Below are positions 1 to 5,417 of a DNA stretch of 14,603 bases, one piece after another; position 1 is the stretch's first letter, and each line of letters starts with the position of its first letter. Made by a program: the position numbers and the translations under genes. The notes under the pieces are model-generated. The model was given only the letters and a program-made list of their open reading frames with translations, did no database searches and had not been told where the DNA came from. The DNA is from Neptunomonas sp. (GTDB taxonomy: Bacteria > Pseudomonadota > Gammaproteobacteria > Pseudomonadales > Balneatricaceae), in the NCBI GenBank assembly GCA_004195305.1, contig SDWN01000665.1:1-14603 (forward strand). Direction: 5' to 3'.

Positions 1-19
1 AGATGTGTATAAGAGACAG
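1..19. other. Tn5/Nextera mosaic-end adapter (artefact)
   Basis: Bases 1-19 read AGATGTGTATAAGAGACAG, the exact 19-bp Tn5 mosaic end used in Nextera tagmentation libraries. It is residual adapter and not genomic sequence. Genomic sequence starts at about base 20. Translated on the plus strand it gives a peptide beginning MCIRDR, a familiar contamination signature in protein databases. The contig therefore ends artificially just beyond the pqqD stop, which explains why pqqE is not seen. Confidence 0.97.
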
Positions 20-26
20 GGCGAGC

Positions 27-299
27 TCAGACAAACTCGAGCCATTGCTGCTCATGGGCTACCTCCAGAAATTGCTGGATGTCATTGTGCAAGCCGCCAG
101 CATCGGGGAACTTGACGTCGAGGCGTTGGATAATCTCCGCGACCGAGGCCTGACCATCGCAGCAGGCCAGAATCTCACCGGCGCCGCCATTGAGTTTAAC
201 CATCCCTTCGGGGTAGAGCAGTACATAGCCCTGCTGTGCCTCCTCCCACTGGAAGCGGAAGTGGCGACGAATAGCAGGAATCTGTTCGGGCGCGAACAT
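27..299 (-). CDS. pqqD: PqqD, PQQ biosynthesis peptide chaperone
   Basis: This is a 90-aa protein. PqqD is the RiPP-recognition protein that binds the precursor peptide PqqA and presents it to the radical SAM enzyme PqqE. Family features visible are the N-terminal P-x-(I/L)-x-R-(R/H)-F-R-F-Q-W segment, the central YPEGMVKLN strand with an N-x-G-A-GEIL helix start, and the ending QQFLEVAHEQQWL. I chose the ATG at 299 (MFAPEQIP) because AGGAG lies 7 nt upstream; a TTG six bases further up has no better support. The start overlaps the stop of the 37-codon ORF upstream as TGATG, implying translational coupling. pqqE would normally follow directly, but the contig stops at the adapter. Length and motifs fit the family well. 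Confidence 0.95.
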   Translation of the reverse strand: MFAPEQIPAIRRHFRFQWEEAQQGYVLLYPEGMVKLNGGAGEILACCDGQASVAEIIQRLDVKFPDAGGLHNDIQQFLEVAHEQQWLEFV

Positions 300-412
300 C
301 AGCAAACTCCTTTTTTTAATGGCTGGCGCAGTGGCTGGGCGTCAACACCGGCGCACTGGAAGCGGAAGTGGAAGTGGCGGCTATTGGTCGGGAGCTGATT
401 GGGTGTGAACAT
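299..412 (-). CDS. 37-codon ORF duplicating the pqqC-pqqD junction
   Basis: This small ORF exactly fills the gap between pqqC and pqqD. Its ATG (410-412) overlaps the pqqC stop as TGATG and its TGA (299-301) overlaps the pqqD ATG as TGATG. The first residues (MFTPNQLP, then RHFHFRFQ) match the start of PqqD (MFAPEQIP, then RRHFRFQW). The last residues (GVDAQPLRQPLKKGVC) match the C-terminus of PqqC (GVDTASAQPLAQGVS). It therefore arose by tandem duplication of about 113 bp spanning the pqqC tail, the Shine-Dalgarno sequence and the pqqD head, and has since diverged. Both copies keep a GGAG-type ribosome site 7 nt before the ATG (GGGAG here, AGGAG for pqqD). I infer that it is at least translated, as a coupling bridge. 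Whether the peptide has a function, such as a decoy PqqA-binding strand, is unknown. Confidence 0.55.
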   Translation of the reverse strand: MFTPNQLPTNSRHFHFRFQCAGVDAQPLRQPLKKGVC

Positions 413-1260
413 CAGCTGACTCCCTGCGCCAGTGGCTGTGCTGAGGCCGTATCAACGCCCGTCTCAACGTCGGTCACCACAATATTGTGGTAAGGCACCC
501 GGTTAAGCTCGTAGGCCATGCTCATCGCATCAAGCATGGTCCAGAGTACATCGAGTTTAAACTGCAGAATATCCAGCGCCTGCTGTTGCTGCTCGCGGCT
601 GACGAAGTGATCCAGCGTGATCTGCAGGCCATGCTGCACATCACGCCGCGCTTCGGACAAGCGGTTGCGGAAATACTGGTGTCCCGCGACATCGATCCAG
701 GGATAATGGCTCGGCCAGGTATCCAGCCGCGATTGATGAATCGTGGGCGCAAACAGTTCGGTCAGCGACGAACAGGCCGCCTCCTGCCAGCTGGCATGAC
801 GGGCAAAGTTGACGTACGCATCGACCGCAAACCGCACCCCCGGCAGCACATGCTGCTGCGACTGCACCTCGTCACGGTTCAGACCGCAGGCCTCAGCCAG
901 ACGCAGCCAGGCTTCGATGCCCCCTTCGCTTTTACCTTCAGGGCCGTCGTAACCGTCGTGATCCAGGATGCGCTGCACCCACAACCGGCGCACCTCGCGA
1001 TCCTTGCAATTGGCCAGCACATTGGCATCCTTGACCGGAATATTGATCTGATAATAGAAACGGTTGGCCACCCAGCCACGGATCTGCTCCGGGGTACAAC
1101 GGCCCTCATGCATCGCCAGGTGATACGGATGGTGGATATGGTAGTAGGCGCCCTTGGCGCGGAGGCGGCGTTCGAACTCGACCCGTGACCAGGGTTCGAG
1201 TGGATCATGGGGCTGAGCTGCAGACGGCGGCGACTGTAAAGGGCGCGTTTTGACGGTCAT
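412..1260 (-). CDS. pqqC: PqqC, pyrroloquinoline-quinone synthase
   Basis: PqqC is a cofactorless oxidase of the TENA/heme-oxygenase-like helical fold. It carries out the last step of PQQ formation: ring closure and eight-electron oxidation of AHQQ using oxygen. The sequence shows the family blocks RAKGAYYHIHHPYH near the N-terminus, RFYYQINIPVKDANVLAN, RILDHDGYDG, HVLPGVRFAVDAYVNFAR, the SLTELFAP-x-IH segment and the C-terminal KLDVLWTMLDAM. These contain the His, Arg, Gln, Tyr and Lys residues that line the PQQ pocket in characterised PqqC. I chose the ATG at 1260 because GAGG lies 8 nt upstream. An in-frame ATG at 1302 adds 14 residues but has no clear ribosome site. pqqB ends 75 bp upstream of this start, and the 37-codon ORF overlaps the 3' end. 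Confidence 0.95.
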   Translation of the reverse strand: MTVKTRPLQSPPSAAQPHDPLEPWSRVEFERRLRAKGAYYHIHHPYHLAMHEGRCTPEQIRGWVANRFYYQINIPVKDANVLANCKDREVRRLWVQRILDHDGYDGPEGKSEGGIEAWLRLAEACGLNRDEVQSQQHVLPGVRFAVDAYVNFARHASWQEAACSSLTELFAPTIHQSRLDTWPSHYPWIDVAGHQYFRNRLSEARRDVQHGLQITLDHFVSREQQQQALDILQFKLDVLWTMLDAMSMAYELNRVPYHNIVVTDVETGVDTASAQPLAQGVS

Positions 1261-1335
1261 GGTGTTGGCCTCGTTATTGTTACTGACGGGTGTTATCGCC
1301 ATTTATTAGTGCCAGTTGGGATTCGCGATCACGGA

Positions 1336-2259
1336 CTACAGCGTGATCTCCATGCCATCCCAGGCGACCTCCACCCCGTGCTGCTTCAGCGCGGCATGTT
1401 CGGAAGAATCTTCATTTAAAATAGGATTGGTGTTGTTTATATGTATCAGCACCTTACGATCCGCCGGAAGCCTGTCTAAAACCTCCAGCATGCCGCCGGG
1501 ACCGCTCTGGGGCAGATGCCCCATCTGGGTCCCGAGCTGGACGCCCACCTCCTGACGGATCATCTCATCATCGCGCCACAGGGTACCGTCGACCATCAGG
1601 CAGTCGGCCCGTTGCATCCACGGCAGCAGGTGGGGTTCGATCGCGCCCAGACCCGGGGCATAAAACAGCGTGCCGCCGCTGCTGAGGTCCTCGATAAAGA
1701 GTCCGATATTATCGCCGCTGACCGGATGGTCGCGGTGGGGCGAATACGGGGGCGCCTTGCTGGTCAGTGGCATCGCATGAATGCGTAGATTCTGGATCGC
1801 CGGAATCAGGAAGCCGGGCTCGGTCTCCAACGACAGCGGCTGGCGGCGGAAGCCGCCGTTCCAGGTGTCAAAATTGAGCATTGGGAAGATCGGAAAGCCC
1901 CGGCTCAGATCTTCAAACACCGGATCGGTACAGTAAACATCCAGCGGGCAGCCTTCGCGCAGCATCAGCAAGCCGCTGCAGTGGTCGATCTGGCCGTCCA
2001 TTAACAGGATGGCGGCGATGCCAGTATCGCGCAGTTGGCGCGCCGGCTGGAGCGGCGAAAAGGAGGCCAGCTGGGCGCGAATATCGGGAGAGGCGTTAAG
2101 CAGCAGCCAGTTGCCTTCATCACTGCTGATACAGATCGACGATTGGGTGCGTGGTTTGGCATTGACCGTACCGTCACGAAAGCCTTTGCAGTTATGACAG
2201 TTGCAGTTCCACTGTGGAAATCCGCCACCGGCGGCGGCGCCTAATACACGAATTTTCAT
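1336..2259 (-). CDS. pqqB: PqqB, metallo-beta-lactamase-fold PQQ biosynthesis protein
   Basis: This is a 307-aa protein of the PqqB family, which has a metallo-beta-lactamase fold. PqqB is thought to hydroxylate the Glu-Tyr intermediate released from PqqA; older work proposed transport instead. Diagnostic features are the start MKIRVLGAAAGGGFPQWNC, the CxCxxC structural zinc motif (NCNCHNC, about residues 18-24), KPRTQSS, NASPDIRAQL, and DGQIDHCSGLL, which replaces the canonical HxHxDH metal motif. The C-terminal half has GDNIGLFIED, YAPGLG, DGTLWRDDE, MGHLPQSG and IHINNTNPIL. I chose the second of two adjacent ATGs (2257-2259) because GGAG is 7 nt upstream and PqqB proteins start M-x-IRVLG. 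It lies between pqqA and pqqC on the same strand. Confidence 0.96.
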   Translation of the reverse strand: MKIRVLGAAAGGGFPQWNCNCHNCKGFRDGTVNAKPRTQSSICISSDEGNWLLLNASPDIRAQLASFSPLQPARQLRDTGIAAILLMDGQIDHCSGLLMLREGCPLDVYCTDPVFEDLSRGFPIFPMLNFDTWNGGFRRQPLSLETEPGFLIPAIQNLRIHAMPLTSKAPPYSPHRDHPVSGDNIGLFIEDLSSGGTLFYAPGLGAIEPHLLPWMQRADCLMVDGTLWRDDEMIRQEVGVQLGTQMGHLPQSGPGGMLEVLDRLPADRKVLIHINNTNPILNEDSSEHAALKQHGVEVAWDGMEITL

Positions 2260-2292
2260 CATCGTTCTCCGTTAGCCGAGAGCCGTTAGCTA

Positions 2293-2320
2293 TTAGTTGT
2301 TAGTTGTTAGTTGTTAGTTG
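2293..2320. repeat. Four tandem copies of the heptamer TTAGTTG
   Basis: TTAGTTG is repeated four times without error at 2293-2299, 2300-2306, 2307-2313 and 2314-2320, followed by a partial unit (TTA). The array sits in the untranslated spacer between pqqA and pqqB, about 30 nt upstream of the pqqB ribosome site. A 7-bp unit is prone to slippage, so the copy number may vary between strains. No reading frame is affected. Confidence 0.85.
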
Positions 2321-2345
2321 TTAACAATGGGCCGCCAAGCCAGAA

Positions 2346-2361
2346 CGCGCCCGCAGGCGCG
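2346..2361 (-). promoter_or_regulatory. GC-rich stem-loop just after pqqA
   Basis: CGCGCC, a 4-nt loop, then GGCGCG form a perfect 6-bp stem starting 10 nt after the pqqA stop in the transcribed direction. There is no T-run after it, so it is unlikely to be a complete intrinsic terminator. A hairpin between pqqA and pqqB fits what is known of pqq operons, where the precursor peptide must greatly outnumber the enzymes. I infer partial termination or protection of the short pqqA message. Confidence 0.5.
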
Positions 2362-2371
2362 CCAGCGCGGC

Positions 2372-2443
2372 TCAGCGGTTACTGAAGTACATGGTGACTT
2401 CAAAGCCGATGCGCAGATCGGTAAATGCCGGTTTAGTCCACAT
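2372..2443 (-). CDS. pqqA: PqqA, 23-aa PQQ precursor peptide
   Basis: The peptide starts MWTKPAFTDLRIGFE and continues VTMYFSNR, 23 residues before TGA. It is ribosomally made and supplies the Glu and Tyr that PqqE crosslinks and that become PQQ. The conserved E-x-x-x-Y pair is present as Glu15 and Tyr19, and the MWTKPAF start and SNR end are typical of Gammaproteobacteria. GAGGA lies 7 nt before the ATG. It is the first gene of the pqqABCD(E) operon on the minus strand, separated from pqqB by about 110 bp containing a hairpin and a heptamer array. The assignment is secure because the sequence is nearly invariant in the family. Confidence 0.97.
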   Translation of the reverse strand: MWTKPAFTDLRIGFEVTMYFSNR

Positions 2444-2461
2444 GATGTGTTCCTCGTGTTG

Positions 2462-2517
2462 TTATGGATCGAAAGTTATGGATCGAAGGTTATGGATCGA
2501 AGGTTATGGGTCGATAA
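2462..2517. repeat. Four 14-bp tandem repeats in the pqqA leader
   Basis: The unit TTATGGATCGAAGG is repeated head to tail at 2462-2475, 2476-2489, 2490-2503 and 2504-2517. Copies 2 and 3 are identical, copy 1 has one change and copy 4 is more diverged. On the transcribed strand the array ends about 20 nt before the pqqA start, so it lies in the leader RNA or in the promoter-proximal DNA. A 14-bp period places the copies on gradually rotating faces of the helix. Binding sites for a regulator or an RNA element are possible; slippage alone is the simpler explanation. Confidence 0.8.
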
Positions 2518-2545
2518 TTTGGGGATAAGAGCCTGCTTGCTGCTC

Positions 2546-2560
2546 ACAAACAGCATGCCA
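2546..2560 (-). promoter_or_regulatory. Possible sigma54-type promoter of pqqA
   Basis: On the minus strand the sequence TGGCATGCTGTTTGT resembles the sigma54 -24/-12 consensus TGGCAC-N5-TTGC. The GG at -24 and the 10-nt spacing are right, but the -12 dinucleotide is GT where GC is preferred. Transcription would begin near 2534 and give a leader of about 90 nt containing the 14-bp repeats. I found no convincing sigma70 pair in the same stretch. This is a pattern match only. Confidence 0.3.
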
Positions 2561-2752
2561 AAATGACATAACGCAACACAGAGGACCTTGGGGCGGATTA
2601 GCGGGGTCGAAAGTCGTAGACCTTTGGAAGCAATTCATCCTATCCAGCAGCCGGTAACGAAACGACGGTTGTCTTCTTTTATAAAAAATTCGGGGTAGAG
2701 TCGATACGCTATCCGCGCCGACGTGCTGAGCATCAATCTGACTTTTTACATC

Positions 2753-2858
2753 ACCTGATTACCCACAAAGCTCAGCCATGATGCAACCGAGCTCTTCTCG
2801 CGAGCTAGTATGCTCATCGCTCATCGCTGTGATGACTGTAAATCATGGGTAATCAGGT
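2753..2858. repeat. Perfect 13-bp inverted repeat, 106 bp end to end
   Basis: ACCTGATTACCCA at 2753-2765 is the exact reverse complement of TGGGTAATCAGGT at 2846-2858, with 80 bp between. Inside lies a shorter symmetric stretch (AGCTC and GAGCT around 2790-2810). No gene is contained. It could be a small non-autonomous element with terminal repeats or a structured RNA. I see no obvious target-site duplication. Confidence 0.6.
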
Positions 2859-2898
2859 CAATCTATGCCCTTTGTAGATAAAATACCTGTTGCCCTGG

Positions 2899-3099
2899 CT
2901 ATCTGCTGAAGCAGGCTCTGATAGCCTCCAGGGTAATCGCTACCGCTAAACCCAACTTAGACAGCTGCACGATCCTGCTCAAACAAACCCGTTCGTAGAC
3001 CTTTACCTGAGGACGGAGCCGCTCTTCGGCCCGATGGAAAGCGATACCGTTGGGTAATACTTTCGGCAGTTCGACCTGCTTCTCGATAGTTTTTGTCAC
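2899..3099 (-). CDS. Weak hypothetical ORF, 66 codons
   Basis: This is a GTG-started frame (MTKTIEKQVELPKVLPNG and so on) ending in IRACFSR. The composition is protein-like, mixed charged and hydrophobic with few rare-looking residues, but I recognise no family. There is no Shine-Dalgarno sequence before the GTG. It could be the remnant of a longer gene. It lies upstream of pqqA on the same strand. Confidence 0.2.
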   Translation of the reverse strand: MTKTIEKQVELPKVLPNGIAFHRAEERLRPQVKVYERVCLSRIVQLSKLGLAVAITLEAIRACFSR

Positions 3100-3216
3100 A
3101 GATGTTTGTATACGCCAATTCTACGCTGATCTACAGTACCGGTCTCTGGCGGGGCCGTTTGATCCCCCGCTGTTAAATATTACTGCAGAGACACCCGCCG
3201 TGAAGGAGTATTACCA

Positions 3217-4410
3217 ATGAAGTCCTGGCATCGCCCTGAGATACTGCTGTTCATCATGGCCGCTGCCATGCCGGTCTCTTTTGGGATCTGGCAGGCGTTA
3301 TTGAATAATTTTGCCATCGAGCACGCCGCTTTTAGCGGGGTGGAGATCGGCATTCTTCAATCGCTGCGGGAGATCCCCGGTTTTCTGGCGTTTGGGGCGG
3401 TGTTGCTGCTGGTCGTGCTGCGGGAGCAGACTCTGGCGCTGACGTCCTTGATGCTGCTGGGCATCGGCACCGCGTTGACCGGTTTTTTCCCCACAGCGAT
3501 CGGCCTCTATTGCACCACGGTATTGATGTCGCTTGGCTTTCATTACTACGAGACCATCAACCAATCCCTGTCGTTGCAGTGGTTTGACAAGGCGCATGCG
3601 GCCCACAAAATGGGCCAGATGGTGGCGATTGGCTCCTTCGCCGGCCTGGTTTCCTTTGCGCTGGTGTGGCTGACGCTGGATGTGCTGAATATCGGCATGG
3701 AGATCGTGTACCTGCTGGGGGGCGGTATCACCCTGCTCGTCGCCCTGTTCTGCTGGCTGAGTTTCCCCCACTTTCCCGCCAAGGTTGAGCAGCATAAGAC
3801 CCTGATCCTGCGTAAACGCTATTGGCTCTATTACGCCCTGACATTTATGGGCGGTGCCCGGCGCCAGATCTTCGTGGTGTTTGCCGGTTTCCTGATGGTG
3901 GAAAAATTCGGCTTCTCTGCCGCACAGATCTCAATCATGTTCCTGGTGAACGGCGCGCTGAATATGGTCTGCGCACCGCAGATCGGTAAACTGATCGGCC
4001 GCTGGGGGGAGCGCAAGGCGCTGACCGCGGAATATATCGGCTTGATCGCGGTCTTTAGCGCCTACGCCTTCGTCACCAACCCCTGGTTTGCGGTGGGCCT
4101 GTATGTGCTGGACCACCTGTTATTTTCGATGGCCATTGCCCAGAAAACCTACTTTCAGAAAATCGGCGATCCCAAGGATATGGCACCCACCGCCGGTGTG
4201 GCCTTTTCCATCAACCATATTGCCGCGGTGGTACTCCCCGCCGCCTACGGCCTGCTCTGGGTCGTCTCGCCGGCAGCGGTGTTTCTCACCGGCGCGGTGA
4301 TGGCCGCAGGGTCGTTGCTGCTGGCACGTCTGGTCCCGCATCATCCACAACCGGGTCGGGAAGTGGCCTGGGGAGGAGGCAAAACAGCCGCAGCGACGGG
4401 CGACGGTTAA
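3217..4410 (+). CDS. Major facilitator superfamily transporter
   Basis: This is a 397-aa polytopic inner-membrane protein with about twelve hydrophobic segments, the usual size for an MFS permease. The signature A-like cytoplasmic loop after the middle of the protein reads GKLIGRWGERK (about 257-267), matching the G-x-L-x-D-R-x-G-R-R pattern loosely. A charged loop around 185-203 (EQHKTLILRKRY) probably connects the two six-helix halves. The C-terminus is hydrophilic and Gly/Ala-rich. GGAG lies 8 nt before the ATG. It diverges from pqqA and is followed by a hydrolase on the same strand. The substrate cannot be told from the sequence; location beside pqq genes suggests, but does not show, a role in alcohol or acid transport. 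Confidence 0.85.
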   Translation: MKSWHRPEILLFIMAAAMPVSFGIWQALLNNFAIEHAAFSGVEIGILQSLREIPGFLAFGAVLLLVVLREQTLALTSLMLLGIGTALTGFFPTAIGLYCTTVLMSLGFHYYETINQSLSLQWFDKAHAAHKMGQMVAIGSFAGLVSFALVWLTLDVLNIGMEIVYLLGGGITLLVALFCWLSFPHFPAKVEQHKTLILRKRYWLYYALTFMGGARRQIFVVFAGFLMVEKFGFSAAQISIMFLVNGALNMVCAPQIGKLIGRWGERKALTAEYIGLIAVFSAYAFVTNPWFAVGLYVLDHLLFSMAIAQKTYFQKIGDPKDMAPTAGVAFSINHIAAVVLPAAYGLLWVVSPAAVFLTGAVMAAGSLLLARLVPHHPQPGREVAWGGGKTAAATGDG

Positions 4411-4423
4411 TTCTCGGGGGGGC

Positions 4424-4522
4424 TTAGGCCTCATACTTATCCGCGCCAGCACCGCCCTGTTGACTGTCACGCTTGAACATACCGATAATGATAGCCAACA
4501 ACATGAGCATCTTCAGAATCAT
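4424..4522 (-). CDS. Possible 32-aa single-span membrane peptide
   Basis: On the minus strand an ATG at 4520-4522 opens a 32-codon frame ending in TAA. It begins MILKMLMLLAIIIGMFKR, a hydrophobic stretch long enough for one membrane pass with two Lys/Arg just after it, and continues with a polar Gly/Ala tail ending DKYEA. GGAG lies 5 nt upstream of the ATG. It is convergent with the MFS transporter, whose stop is 14 bp away, and divergent from the hydrolase if that starts at 4556. The combination of ribosome site, hydrophobic core, positive flank and polar tail is typical of real small membrane proteins, but there is no homology to support it. It could be chance. Confidence 0.4.
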   Translation of the reverse strand: MILKMLMLLAIIIGMFKRDSQQGGAGADKYEA

Positions 4523-4555
4523 CCCATCTCCGTACACAGAAGAAATCTAGAGCCT

Positions 4556-5191
4556 ATGGCGTTTATCTTTGATGGCCCCGAAAGCGGCCCGTTATTTGTG
4601 TTTGCGCATGGTGCGGGTGCCCCCGCTCAGTCGGCATTTATGCAGCAGGTCAGTGAGGGGCTAGCTGTCGAGGGCATTCGTGTGGCTCGATTCAATTTCC
4701 CCTACAGCACCAAATCGCTTGAAGATGGAAAACGGAGGCCGCCAGATAGACAACCCAAACTATTGGCTCACTTTGCCGAACAATTACAGCTATTGGGTAA
4801 ACCCGCAATCATTGGCGGTAAATCTATGGGCGGACGCATGGCCAGCCTGCTTGCCGCCAATGTGGATAATGTCGATCAGAGCAACGGCGCCCTGATCAAA
4901 GGCTGTGCCTGCCTGGGCTACCCGTTCCACCCCAATGCTAAACCCGATAAATTGCGCATCGATCACTTGCCTAATATCCGTCAGCCAATTCTAATCATCC
5001 AGGGAACCAGAGACAGCATGGGCAATCAGCAAGAGGTGCAAGCTTACCCCTTACCGAGCGCTATTCAATGGCACTGGCTAGCGGATGGCAATCATGATTT
5101 CAAGCCCCGAGTGGCTTCTGGATTCAGCCACCCACAGCACCTGGACACCGCCGTTAAGGTCTTAGCAGCCTTTATCAAACAGCATGGCTAA
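4556..5191 (+). CDS. Alpha/beta hydrolase, KANL3/Tex30-like family
   Basis: This is a soluble alpha/beta-hydrolase of about 211 aa from the ATG at 4556. It shows the oxyanion-type FAHGAGAP motif near residue 20, a nucleophile elbow GGKSMGG (Ser90), the acid in IQGTRDSMG (Asp153) and the catalytic His in DGNHDFKP (His180), so the triad is complete. The G-K-S-M-G-G elbow and the AHGAGA block are typical of small predicted hydrolases related to the KANL3/Tex30 family; the substrate is unknown. A TTG at 4460 extends the frame by 32 residues, but the extension is polar, lacks homology and would overlap the minus-strand small ORF. Neither start has a strong ribosome site, so the start is uncertain. 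Confidence 0.85.
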   Translation: MAFIFDGPESGPLFVFAHGAGAPAQSAFMQQVSEGLAVEGIRVARFNFPYSTKSLEDGKRRPPDRQPKLLAHFAEQLQLLGKPAIIGGKSMGGRMASLLAANVDNVDQSNGALIKGCACLGYPFHPNAKPDKLRIDHLPNIRQPILIIQGTRDSMGNQQEVQAYPLPSAIQWHWLADGNHDFKPRVASGFSHPQHLDTAVKVLAAFIKQHG

Positions 5192-5267
5192 GATTGGTAA
5201 TTTGAGCTGTTGAATCATCCACCTCTCCTTTCAGATAACAGGTTCTGGCCCATGCCGGGCACACTGG

Positions 5268-5285
5268 GTCGGAATTTATTCCGAC
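5268..5285. promoter_or_regulatory. Palindrome GTCGGAA-TTTA-TTCCGAC, possible operator
   Basis: A perfect 7-bp inverted repeat with a 4-bp centre lies about 130 bp before the regulator ATG. Its right half, TATTCCGAC, recurs exactly at 5355-5363 within a shorter GTCG-TATTC-CGAC palindrome (5351-5363). A full site plus a second, shorter site in one upstream region looks like binding sites for a dimeric regulator, perhaps autoregulation. No T-run follows, so it is not an intrinsic terminator for the hydrolase. Confidence 0.4.
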
Positions 5286-5417
5286 AAGGGCGCTGCACCT
5301 GTCGGGCATCGCCAAACATAGTACTTTCGACCCCTTTTCTGAGGCCGATGGTCGTATTCCGACGGGAGACTATTCGCGCTCTAATAGGGCAACATAATAA
5401 AAAAGGAGTCATCGACT

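Larger units (their letters stand above)
2561..3216. other. Long non-coding spacer between pqqA and the transporter
   Basis: This spacer separates the divergent pqq operon and MFS transporter and should hold both promoters. The only strong structures are the 13-bp inverted repeat at 2753/2858 and a weak 66-codon minus-strand frame. Bases 3100-3216 lead into the transporter; no operator stood out there. Confidence 0.6.

Noticed and set aside
3..398. Plus-strand frame of 131 codons starting MCIRDR
   Set aside because: It begins in the sequencing adapter and runs antisense to pqqD and the small ORF.
487..1188. Long plus-strand frame of 233 codons
   Set aside because: It is the antisense shadow of pqqC; no ribosome site, and the His/Arg/Gln-rich composition is typical of shadows in GC-rich genes.
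2293..2517. Possible CRISPR array near pqqA
   Set aside because: The units are 7 and 14 bp, contiguous and without spacers; these are simple tandem repeats.
3298..3795. Minus-strand frame of 165 codons
   Set aside because: It is antisense to the MFS transporter and very rich in Gln, His and Arg.
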